In this document: positions 25,694 to 32,680 of the stretch, in pieces | Numbering within the stretch: the stretch's first letter is position 1 | How the letters are laid out: each line of letters begins with the position of its first letter | NCBI GenBank assembly: GCA_041844335.1 | Contig: JBGZAX010000045.1 | Location: 1 to 32,680, forward strand | Direction: 5' to 3' | Length of the DNA stretch: 32,680 nt | From: CAUUFM01 sp041844335 | GTDB lineage: Bacteria; Bacillota; Clostridia; Lachnospirales; Lachnospiraceae | Notes under the pieces: model-generated | What the model saw: only the letters and a program-made list of their open reading frames with translations | Database searches by the model: none | Told to the model about the DNA's origin: nothing | Program-made: the position numbers and the translations under genes

Positions 25694-27355
25694 TTGCAAC
25701 AGTCAAATAGAGATAAGTATATAAAGCACGGTTCAATACTTGCCGTTACATCTTTTTTTGTCCGAATAGTCGGTATGCTTTATAGAATACCTATGACGGA
25801 AATAATAGGAGATAGAGGTAACGGCTTATATTCAGGAGCCTTTGAGATTTATAATATAATATTGCTGATATCCACCTATACTTTGCCAATGGCGATATCC
25901 AAGATAGTATCTCCGATGTTTGCAAACAGAGATTTTCATTCGGCATATAAATTTTTTAAGCTTAGTCTTGTTTTTGCCGTTGTTGTGGGCGGATTTTTTG
26001 CGACACTCACATTTTTTGGAGCTGATTTTTTGGCGGGAGGTTTTTTAAAATCTCCTATGAGTGCAATGGCTCTTAGAGTTTTAGCACCCACAATTTTTGC
26101 GGTTTCACTTATGGGTGTGATGAGAGGATTTTTTCAGAGTACGGGAACCACTGTACAGACAAGCGTTTCGCAGATTATAGAGCAGATAGTTAATGCTGTG
26201 GTCAGTGTTTTATCGGCATATTTATTGTTTAATTATGGACTTAGGGCTAATGAGATGGAAATGCAGGTAGACCTTGAGTATGCCTACGGAGCAACCGGAG
26301 GAACTGTCGGGACCTTGACGGGAGCTTTGGTAGGACTGTTTTATCTTTCTATTTCTATATGTTTTTTTATACACGGTATAAAAATATTAATGAAAAAACA
26401 GAAAGGCTTCGAGGATTCAAGCTACGGCTATATGCTTAAGATCTTACTTTTTACTATCTTTCCGATTATACTGAGTACGGCTGTTTATAATTTAAATACC
26501 ATATTGAATCAGGCAATTTTTTACAATACTCTTTCAGGAAAGGGGATTAAGCCCTCCGAATATGAAAGCCTGTGGGGGATATTCAGCGGAAAATACAGGC
26601 TGCTTTGTAATGTGCCTATAGCTATGGCAAGCTCTATGGCGGCATCGGTAATTCCGACTCTGTCTGTATCAAGTGCAAATTCCGACAATAAAAGAATAAT
26701 AAATAAAAAGCTTAACAACACCGTAAAAATGGTAATGATATTTACAATACCCTGTGTTGTGGGTTTAAGTGTTCTTTCAGGGCCTATCATCGATATGCTT
26801 TTTAACGGCAGTGTAGAGTCACAAAATATGGCGGGGGATATGTTGAAATATGCGGCTATTGTGGTAGTATTCACGGCTATGTCCACATTATCCACGGGTT
26901 TTTTACAGGGATTGGGTTTTATGAAAGCACCCATTATAAATACGATTGCAGCTCTTGTCGTACAGCTTGTCATCTTTAAGGTTTTGCTTGAGACAACTAA
27001 TCTTTCGATATATGCCATGCTTATTGCAAATATTATATTTATGCTTTTGGTTGCAATACTTAATTCAATTACTCTAAGAAGAAAGACGGGCTACAGACAA
27101 AATATAGCAAGAATTTATATTTTACCTATGTTTGCATCGGTGATTATGGGACTGTTCACATTCGGCTCTTATAAACTGGCTATGCTTGTATCAGGAAAGA
27201 AAAACGGGATAGCCACGATATTTTCTATACTATTATCAATTTTTATCTATTTTATTTTGATTATTAAGCTTGGAATTATAAGAAAAAAAGAGCTTCATCA
27301 GTTCCCGAAAGGAGCGAAGCTTGTAAGACTTGCAGATAAACTTAAATTATGGTGA
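25694..27355 (+). CDS. SpoVB/MurJ-like polysaccharide flippase (MVF/MATE superfamily)
   Basis: A 553-residue integral membrane protein with about 14 hydrophobic segments, of the MOP-exporter superfamily branch that holds SpoVB, YtgP and MurJ. Recognisable features are the N-terminal ILAVTSFFVRIVGMLYRIPM, GDRGNGLYSGAFEIYNI, and MGVMRGFFQSTGTTVQTSVSQIIEQ. Such proteins move lipid-linked cell-wall or polysaccharide precursors across the membrane; which lipid is moved cannot be told. It starts at a TTG (25694) with AAAGGGG 7-8 bases upstream. No sporulation gene is near, so the SpoVB name should not be read as evidence of spore formation. Confidence 0.92.
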   Translation: MQQSNRDKYIKHGSILAVTSFFVRIVGMLYRIPMTEIIGDRGNGLYSGAFEIYNIILLISTYTLPMAISKIVSPMFANRDFHSAYKFFKLSLVFAVVVGGFFATLTFFGADFLAGGFLKSPMSAMALRVLAPTIFAVSLMGVMRGFFQSTGTTVQTSVSQIIEQIVNAVVSVLSAYLLFNYGLRANEMEMQVDLEYAYGATGGTVGTLTGALVGLFYLSISICFFIHGIKILMKKQKGFEDSSYGYMLKILLFTIFPIILSTAVYNLNTILNQAIFYNTLSGKGIKPSEYESLWGIFSGKYRLLCNVPIAMASSMAASVIPTLSVSSANSDNKRIINKKLNNTVKMVMIFTIPCVVGLSVLSGPIIDMLFNGSVESQNMAGDMLKYAAIVVVFTAMSTLSTGFLQGLGFMKAPIINTIAALVVQLVIFKVLLETTNLSIYAMLIANIIFMLLVAILNSITLRRKTGYRQNIARIYILPMFASVIMGLFTFGSYKLAMLVSGKKNGIATIFSILLSIFIYFILIIKLGIIRKKELHQFPKGAKLVRLADKLKLW

Positions 27356-27359
27356 TTTT

Positions 27360-27935
27360 ATGAGTGCTGAAAGTAAAAAAATTCAAAGAAAAGAATTAAT
27401 TAAAATCAGAAACAGTATTAAAAATGGCGATTTAATCGCGAAATCATTGATTATAGAAAATAAACTTTTTGATATGATTTCTTATTATGGTTTTGAAACA
27501 GTATTTGCTTTTGCATCATTTAACAATGAGGTGAATATTTTCGGTTTGATGAAAAGATTGCTTGGCAATAAAATAAAGATTGCGCTTCCAAGAGTTGAAG
27601 GAAGGACAATGAATTTTTATTTTGTTGATGATATAAACACTCTTATAAGAAACAAAATGGGGATTTTAGAGCCTGATGCCGGTATTGCGAAAAGAATAGA
27701 AAATGATACGGATGCTCATAACAGTCTCATGATTGTTCCGCTTCTCGGATTTGATGATGATTTAAACAGGATTGGATATGGCGGCGGATATTATGACAGA
27801 TATTTACGTGAGCATAGGGGCAGACACAGGAGTATTATAGGGGTTGCTTTTGAAGAGCAACGCTGCGACAAGGTGGAAACCGAGGATTGCGATCAAAAAT
27901 TGGATTTTGTGGTGACTGATTTGATACCGCTATAA
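27360..27935 (+). CDS. 5-formyltetrahydrofolate cyclo-ligase
   Basis: Converts 5-formyl-THF to 5,10-methenyl-THF using ATP. The diagnostic C-terminal motif GYGGGYYDRYL is present, and the N-terminal KKIQRKELIKIRNSI with a conserved basic pattern is usual. I chose the ATG at 27360 (MSAESKK), with GGTGA upstream. An in-frame ATG at 27330 lies inside the flippase gene and is less likely. Length 191 residues is normal. No terminator hairpin was found after it; the tatD promoter follows. Confidence 0.94.
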   Translation: MSAESKKIQRKELIKIRNSIKNGDLIAKSLIIENKLFDMISYYGFETVFAFASFNNEVNIFGLMKRLLGNKIKIALPRVEGRTMNFYFVDDINTLIRNKMGILEPDAGIAKRIENDTDAHNSLMIVPLLGFDDDLNRIGYGGGYYDRYLREHRGRHRSIIGVAFEEQRCDKVETEDCDQKLDFVVTDLIPL

Positions 27936-27952
27936 TATGTTTTCTTTTTGTC

Positions 27953-27981
27953 TTTACATAGATTAGTTAAACTGGTACAAT
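27953..27981 (+). promoter_or_regulatory. Sigma-A type promoter upstream of tatD
   Basis: TTTACA (27953-27958) and TACAAT (27976-27981) with exactly 17 bases between; each box differs from consensus by one base. It lies in the 78-base gap before tatD. Confidence 0.75.
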
Positions 27982-28013
27982 TATTTTTAATTATATAATA
28001 AGGCGGGTTAAAT

Positions 28014-28787
28014 ATGCGAAAGCTTTACATAGACACACATGCTCATTATACGGATAAACAATTTAATAATGACAGGAAAGAGTTGCTTAATACCCTGAGT
28101 AATGATTTTTATGCCTTGGTTGAGATAGGATGTGACATTAAAACATCAAAGCTTTCCCTTGACTTATCCGATAAATATGAATTTATCTATTCCACTATCG
28201 GCATACATCCAAGTGAAGTGAAAAATGCAAAATCAGATGATTTAGACTTTATAAGGAAAAATTCAAAAGGAAGAAAGGTGGTTGCGATAGGTGAAATAGG
28301 ACTTGATTATTATTGGGATAAGGAAGATGAGATCAAAAATTTGCAAAAAAAAATGTTTATATTACAGCTGCAAATAGCCAAGGAAAAGAAACTGCCGGTG
28401 GTTATACATAGCAGAGAGGCATCAAAGGATACTTTGTATATTATAAAAACCTATGCAGCTGATATGAAAGGAATAATACACTGTTATTCCTATTCATACG
28501 AAACAGCCAAGGAATACGTGAAAATGGGATATTATATAGGAATAGGCGGAGTGGTTACCTATAATAACGCTAAAAAGCTGCAAGAAACCGTTGAAAAAAT
28601 CCCTTTGGAACACTTGGTTCTTGAAACGGACGCACCTTATCTTGCACCGGTTCCTAACAGAGGTAAAAGAAATTCATCTTTGAATCTTAAATATGTTGTG
28701 ACAAAAATAGCGGAGCTTAAAGGTGTTTCGGAGCAGGAGGTTTTGGAAAAGACTTTTAAAAATGCAAGAGAGGTTTATAATATCTGA
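28014..28787 (+). CDS. tatD: TatD family metal-dependent hydrolase (DNase)
   Basis: Amidohydrolase-fold nuclease of the TatD/YcfH family. All metal ligands are seen: His9 and His11 in DTHAHY, Glu94 in GEIGLDYY, His132 in VIHSREA, His156 in IIHCYS and Asp206 in ETDAPYLAP. 257 residues is the family norm. AAGGCGGG lies upstream of the ATG. In many Firmicutes this gene is followed by rnmV and ksgA; here it is followed by a gene-free stretch, so the usual neighbourhood is interrupted. Confidence 0.95.
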   Translation: MRKLYIDTHAHYTDKQFNNDRKELLNTLSNDFYALVEIGCDIKTSKLSLDLSDKYEFIYSTIGIHPSEVKNAKSDDLDFIRKNSKGRKVVAIGEIGLDYYWDKEDEIKNLQKKMFILQLQIAKEKKLPVVIHSREASKDTLYIIKTYAADMKGIIHCYSYSYETAKEYVKMGYYIGIGGVVTYNNAKKLQETVEKIPLEHLVLETDAPYLAPVPNRGKRNSSLNLKYVVTKIAELKGVSEQEVLEKTFKNAREVYNI

Positions 28788-29035
28788 ATAAATCTTTTTA
28801 TTTCCAATTCAAATTGCGGAGCTAAGGTAACTCTTTAATTGAAAGTATAGAATATAAACCAAATCACCGAATGATCAGTCTGTAAGGATATGTAACTGTA
28901 AATAGAAATGCTAACATTAAGCCTGTAGGGAAAATCCTTAAAATAAATAAATCGACTTTTGAAATAAGTGAATTTATAACAAAAAAAGATATTCCATATA
29001 ATAACATATTCAAATTTGGAGATTGAATTTATTTG

Positions 29036-29090
29036 AACCTCCATAAGCAAAAGAAAGTATAAAATTGAAATTGCTTATGGAGGTTTTTGT
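29036..29090 (+). terminator. Plus-strand intrinsic terminator
   Basis: A perfect 15-bp stem, AACCTCCATAAGCAA (29036-29050) with TTGCTTATGGAGGTT (29071-29085), a 20-base AT-rich loop, then TTTGT. The run of T fits termination of plus-strand transcripts from tatD, although it stands 250 bases after the tatD stop. Confidence 0.72.
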
Positions 29091-29147
29091 AATTAGATTG
29101 CTAAAAAAGAATAAATGCATTGAGAAATACAAAGCTGAACGGTGTGC

Positions 29148-29184
29148 ATAAAAAATCAGCCGCACACAATCGTGCGACTGATTT
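29148..29184 (-). terminator. Minus-strand intrinsic terminator for the HID-protein gene
   Basis: Arms 29153-29165 and 29172-29184 with a 6-base loop. On the minus strand the 13-bp stem is complete (one T-G wobble) and is followed by six T (complement of 29150-29155). On the plus strand the same position is a C-A mismatch, so it favours the minus strand. It lies 85 bases past the minus-strand stop codon. Confidence 0.75.
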
Positions 29185-29268
29185 AGAGCATCCTGTTTTA
29201 GATATTTGACCTGTCTACTTGACAGAGGTCATATCAACGACAGTCCTTGCTTATTTATGAAGATAAGC

Positions 29269-32200
29269 TTACTGTGTTTTTAATACAGCCGTTTTTGCGG
29301 ATAAGTTCAATTCAAATACGGCATTGGTATAGTTGTTTGTTATAACCTCCAATGTAACGAGTTCTGAACTTGAAATATTGCCGTCTAAGCCCAACTCGAT
29401 GAAACCGTCTACATCGCGAATGCAGAACTGATTATTTTGTGGGAAGTATGAAACTTTTTCAAGCGGAGTACCGTTTGCCGTTACAGAAACGATGTCCTCA
29501 AAAAACTCTTTGAATGCACCGCTGCGACCCGGATCAAGATTGAGCTTGTAGGAAGAACCGAAAAAGTTCTTCTCCAAAGTAGGAGTGAAGGACGGTAGAG
29601 CTTTCTTTGTAGGTGCAACCGTTGAGCCGGAGCCTGAAATGCTTGCCTGCTCAGTGTCCAGATTCAGATCAATATACACTGTAGGATAACCTGCAGCTAC
29701 AATCTCCAGCTTGATTTGACGCTCATTAACCGTTTCTCCGTCAAACTGCATTTTAATAAATCCGTCCGTAGCAGCGCAGCTGAACTGATTAGCGCTTAAA
29801 ACCATGCTGTTTTTCTGCATAGCCTTGGTGTTTGCAGTAATTGACTGAATAGCGTTTATATAATCATCGCCGTTTCCGTATGGTGAAGTCAGAGTCAATC
29901 TGTAGATCGGATCATTTAAGCTGAATTCTTTTGACAAGCTTGGAGTGATCTGCGGCAATTCCTTTACGGCAGGTGTACTTTCGGCATTATCCGTTATAAT
30001 TTCCGCAGCCGAGCCGGGGTTAGCCGGATCTACAGTTATATTCAGTGTCTTATAGCCTTCAGCTTCTATTGATATGACTGTCTTTCCTGCATTAATAACA
30101 GATTCCGGCAGCTCCATCTTGATATAACCGTCGCTCTCACCTATAGTGCACTGATTTGCTCCGTTGATATATGAAACCTTATTCAATACAGTATCTTTTA
30201 TTTTTACAGCGGTAATTGCTCTCATATAAGCCTCATTTATACTGCCGTTTTCAGTTAAGTTCAACATGTATGTATTTGCAGGCCATGATACCTTGCTGAA
30301 ACTTGCCGAAATATTGAGCGATTGTGTGTTGCCGTTGCTCGGTTTATTTGGAGGTGTGGGTTGATCCGGAGTATTTGGAACCTTCTTAGCCAATACGTCC
30401 ACGTCTATATGCAGCTGTGCATAACCGCGAGCATTTACTTTGATATAAAACGATTTTGTTCCGTTTCCGTCGGCTTGAGCTCTGGAAACTGCCTTTAAGA
30501 CTTCCGCTGCCGGCATAACAAGCTCGGTACCCTCGATTTTAAGACCATATTTGTAGGTCTGTATCTTATTTGTAGTGTTAACAGAAAAAGGATAACGGGA
30601 ATCGATGCGAGATACAAATTCAGCATCCTTTAAGTCTATTCTGAGATCACTACCTTCCGTAACGGAAACTTTGCCTATTTCCGGCAGTTTATCACCGAAT
30701 TCACCGGGATTTCCTGACAGTCCGCCAAAGAAGCTCTTGCCCAAAGCACCGTTGTCAAGCACGACCTTAAGCTGATATGCGCTTGACGGCAGTTTGTCGC
30801 TATCGGTTGCCGATGCGGCAAAGCTGTCGTAATCCAGGTGCCTTCCTGCAGCTTCAGCTTCGGTTATTTTAGTTCTGAACGCTCCAAAGCTGTACAGACC
30901 GCTTGAAGTGGTAAATATAGCTCTGTGCTCGGTCAGCTCCTGCATAAACATTGTAGCTATTCTGTCCGAATAAGCATTTCCGATTCCAAGTTCCTTTAGA
31001 AGAAGTGCATTTACCAGCATATCATAGTCGAACAGGAATTCTCCCTGAGTACTTAATGTACCTGCACTACCTGCTCCATCGGAGGACGTGCTGCCGGAGT
31101 CGCTGCCTATGCTTATCTTTTTGCCGGGGGTAGCTCCGCTCAATGCGCGAAGTTTGACAGCTTTTCTTTTTGGAGCCATCACATTTGCCTTTGCCAAGAT
31201 ATAATTATTCGTAATAGTCCGGATTTCTTTCTTATCCAATATTCTGTCAAGCTCTTTCTTTACCAGTTGCTTTTTAGTAATCAGCTTGTGCTTGATGGCA
31301 AAATTGTTTACCAGCTTATTAAGCTTCGCTTCATTTGATTTTGCCGCCAGATCTTGATTTTGCTTGCTGTCCGCCTTATAGAGGTATAATAACAAATCAC
31401 GCAGTCTGATATTGTTTTCCTCTCCGAACACCTTTTTTATGTCATTGGAAAGAGCGGCTTTCATAGCACTTATTGAGTCGGGTTTCAGAACATTCACTGT
31501 AACCGTCTGAATTGAAGCATAGCTCAACGGAGTTTCATCATTGTCAATGGTTACCTCTTTACGCTTTGACACTGCCGTTCCTGATTCCTGAGTCAAATTG
31601 CTTGCTGCAAAGCCCGAAAAGCTGCCTGCGTAGTCTGAACCGGCGGTGTTTCCGCTACCTGCGTAGCTTGAGCCTGCAGTGTTTCCGTTGTCTGTGTAGC
31701 CTGAGCCTGCGGTGCTTCCGCTACCTGCGGATGCCGGACCTGTAGTGTTTTCACTGCCTGTAGAGCCTGAGCCTGCAATGTTTCCGCTGCCTGTAGAGCC
31801 TACATCCGCTTTCTTGCCAGGCAACATTTTAAAGGTTGCTTTTACGGTCTTGTAGCCGGTAAATCCGATTTCCAGCTCATAAAAGCCTGCATTTTTCAGT
31901 ACCTTTTTGTCTATTATCAGGATATCGTGTATCAAGCCGATTTCACCGAACTTCAGCTCAATGCTTTCCTTTTCGGCGCTGTTGTCGGATACGGGACGCT
32001 TAAGAGTAGCCTTTTTGATAAAATCATTTTGCAAGACAGTGCCCTGAATTACTCCAGTTACTTTAAATTTGAAATCCTCACCGACTTTAGGATTGGTTAT
32101 TGCTCCCGTAACTGTCAATGTTGGGATTTGAGCCGATACTATCTCGACGGGAATAGATACTGCCTGATCTTTTGAAATGATTCTGATATAATTTTTTCCG

Positions 32201-32679
32201 TATCTTCTCATAGCCTGCTGACCTGCAGTGATCTTCAAAATTCCTGTAAGAGTTCCGTTAAACTCCTTTGTGGTTTTTTCATATACCAGTTTGTCGTCCA
32301 GACCGACAGATTGTGAGGACTGTGCCATACGAGCAACATAGGATATGTTTTCAAACCAGGACTTGGATGTTTCGTCGGACAACTGGAACTTGATTTCAAC
32401 CTCCGGACCACCGCTGAAAGGATCTGCCAATACCGCCTCTTTCACATAATAGGGGATTTCCTTTTTAACTGCGGATGCGCCGCCCAATACGTCGAATGTG
32501 GTCTTGACAGGCATCTCTATTTTTTCTCCCATCGGGTTGTGGCTTGAAGCGTGGAAATCAAAAACATTCATACGTCCGCTGCTCCAAATCCATTTAGGCA
32601 GCTGCTTGCCGCTTTTTTCAACAAAAGCTTCTCCTGCCTTATCAGGATTAAAAGTTACAGTTTCACTCTCATTGTTGTA
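29269..32679 (-). CDS. Large modular surface protein with HID (DUF1533/Shr-like) repeats, 5' end outside window
   Basis: The reading frame stays open to the right edge: at least 36 codons precede the Met at 32571, so that Met is internal. At least 1136 residues are visible (numbering from 32571). Modules: HID-like about 40-145; a related beta module 150-250; an 11-residue Gly/Ser/Thr repeat 258-320; a helical, Lys-rich region about 365-465; a Gly/Ser linker 480-510; an unassigned region to about 610; a divergent HID 620-725; a Pro/Thr hinge; three HID copies at about 748-857, 871-971 and 992-1094. The last three share SLSK/LEK, a YxLNL strand, a SITANG-like turn, DGFIKM and a closing GY strand. 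HIDs bind hemoglobin in streptococcal Shr, so heme capture is possible but inferred. No LPXTG or C-terminal membrane helix; it ends LKTQ. GC looks somewhat higher than neighbours in a few lines counted by hand. Confidence 0.85.
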   Translation of the reverse strand, partial: YNNESETVTFNPDKAGEAFVEKSGKQLPKWIWSSGRMNVFDFHASSHNPMGEKIEMPVKTTFDVLGGASAVKKEIPYYVKEAVLADPFSGGPEVEIKFQLSDETSKSWFENISYVARMAQSSQSVGLDDKLVYEKTTKEFNGTLTGILKITAGQQAMRRYGKNYIRIISKDQAVSIPVEIVSAQIPTLTVTGAITNPKVGEDFKFKVTGVIQGTVLQNDFIKKATLKRPVSDNSAEKESIELKFGEIGLIHDILIIDKKVLKNAGFYELEIGFTGYKTVKATFKMLPGKKADVGSTGSGNIAGSGSTGSENTTGPASAGSGSTAGSGYTDNGNTAGSSYAGSGNTAGSDYAGSFSGFAASNLTQESGTAVSKRKEVTIDNDETPLSYASIQTVTVNVLKPDSISAMKAALSNDIKKVFGEENNIRLRDLLLYLYKADSKQNQDLAAKSNEAKLNKLVNNFAIKHKLITKKQLVKKELDRILDKKEIRTITNNYILAKANVMAPKRKAVKLRALSGATPGKKISIGSDSGSTSSDGAGSAGTLSTQGEFLFDYDMLVNALLLKELGIGNAYSDRIATMFMQELTEHRAIFTTSSGLYSFGAFRTKITEAEAAGRHLDYDSFAASATDSDKLPSSAYQLKVVLDNGALGKSFFGGLSGNPGEFGDKLPEIGKVSVTEGSDLRIDLKDAEFVSRIDSRYPFSVNTTNKIQTYKYGLKIEGTELVMPAAEVLKAVSRAQADGNGTKSFYIKVNARGYAQLHIDVDVLAKKVPNTPDQPTPPNKPSNGNTQSLNISASFSKVSWPANTYMLNLTENGSINEAYMRAITAVKIKDTVLNKVSYINGANQCTIGESDGYIKMELPESVINAGKTVISIEAEGYKTLNITVDPANPGSAAEIITDNAESTPAVKELPQITPSLSKEFSLNDPIYRLTLTSPYGNGDDYINAIQSITANTKAMQKNSMVLSANQFSCAATDGFIKMQFDGETVNERQIKLEIVAAGYPTVYIDLNLDTEQASISGSGSTVAPTKKALPSFTPTLEKNFFGSSYKLNLDPGRSGAFKEFFEDIVSVTANGTPLEKVSYFPQNNQFCIRDVDGFIELGLDGNISSSELVTLEVITNNYTNAVFELNLSAKTAVLKTQ
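31612..31800 (-). repeat. 33-bp in-frame tandem repeat, about 5.7 copies (11-residue Gly/Ser/Thr unit)
   Basis: Within the minus-strand surface-protein gene. The encoded unit is approximately SYAGSGNTAGS, with copies such as GSTGSGNIAGS, GSTGSENTTGP, ASAGSGSTAGS and GYTDNGNTAGS. The copies have diverged at the DNA level but keep the 33-base period. It probably forms a flexible spacer between the N-terminal beta modules and the helical region. Confidence 0.85.
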
Positions 32680-32680
32680 G

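Larger units (their letters stand above)
28788..29268. other. 481-base intergenic stretch without a recognised gene
   Basis: Between the converging tatD and HID-protein genes. All frames are rich in stops; a 71-codon minus-strand frame at 28835-29050 resembles nothing I know. It holds two hairpin terminators (listed separately) and a small inverted repeat, GACCTGTC with GACAGAGGTC, at 29208-29230. About 250 AT-rich bases separate tatD from the first hairpin. No tRNA or riboswitch consensus was recognised, and I found no convincing promoter for a small RNA. Confidence 0.7.

Noticed and set aside
28835..29050. 71-codon minus-strand frame in the intergenic stretch
   Set aside because: Aromatic- and Ile-rich product typical of random AT-rich DNA, no recognised family, and its start lies inside the loop-stem of the plus-strand terminator.
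31512..31778. Short frames on both strands over the repeat region
   Set aside because: They arise from the 33-bp repeat read in other frames; their repetitive Leu/Arg- or Gln/Ala-rich products are artefacts.
32569..32571. ATG as the start of the minus-strand surface protein
   Set aside because: The same frame continues without stop to the window edge with protein-like sequence (ending KQLPKWIWSSGRM) and there is no SD or signal peptide here.
1..32680. Mobile element, prophage, CRISPR or defence island
   Set aside because: No transposase, integrase, phage, cas or toxin-antitoxin-like genes and no direct-repeat arrays other than the coding 33-bp repeat were found; gene order is mostly conserved housekeeping.

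Overview
The window is a chromosomal segment of a low-GC (roughly 35-40 % by eye) Bacillota, most likely class Clostridia and plausibly a Lachnospiraceae-like anaerobe. This rests on conserved firmicute gene neighbourhoods (Asp23/Gls24 protein-fakA-recG; gdpP-rplI-dnaB; phoH-ybeY), on lipoproteins and SD sequences of firmicute type, and on a large surface protein built from hemoglobin-interacting (HID/DUF1533-like) modules. The genus cannot be fixed from sequence alone. No tRNA, rRNA, CRISPR array, insertion sequence or phage gene was recognised.

Layout: (1) 3-6205, chaperone HtpG (5' end outside the window), an Asp23/Gls24 protein, the fatty-acid kinase FakA and the RecG helicase, tightly spaced. 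(2) 6278-8049, an EamA transporter and a radical SAM protein. (3) From a perfect-consensus promoter at 8074-8102: der, plsY, gpsA, exonuclease III, a glycogen-debranching-like GH13 protein that has lost its catalytic residues, trpS, gdpP, rplI and dnaB. (4) 18604-20164, upp and ispE from a strong promoter. (5) 20157-22936, a FadR-type GntR regulator, a membrane protein of unknown function and a trigger-factor-like lipoprotein, ending in a terminator. (6) 22980-27935, phoH, ybeY, a DUF3048 lipoprotein, a SpoVB/MurJ-like flippase and 5-formyl-THF cyclo-ligase. (7) tatD from its own promoter. (8) A 481-base gene-free stretch with two hairpin terminators, one per strand. (9) A minus-strand gene for a giant modular surface protein, running off the right edge.

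Most of the window is housekeeping: protein quality control (HtpG, lipoprotein foldase), phospholipid precursor synthesis (FakA makes acyl-phosphate; GpsA makes glycerol-3-phosphate; PlsY joins them), genome maintenance (RecG, ExoIII, DnaB), ribosome biogenesis (Der, YbeY, L9), cyclic-di-AMP turnover (GdpP) and envelope assembly. The items most worth a second look are the predicted GH13 pseudoenzyme at 11968-13761, the HID surface protein with its 33-bp in-frame tandem repeat and an unassigned central region, the exported trigger-factor-like lipoprotein, and a palindrome just downstream of an extended -10 promoter before the GntR gene.
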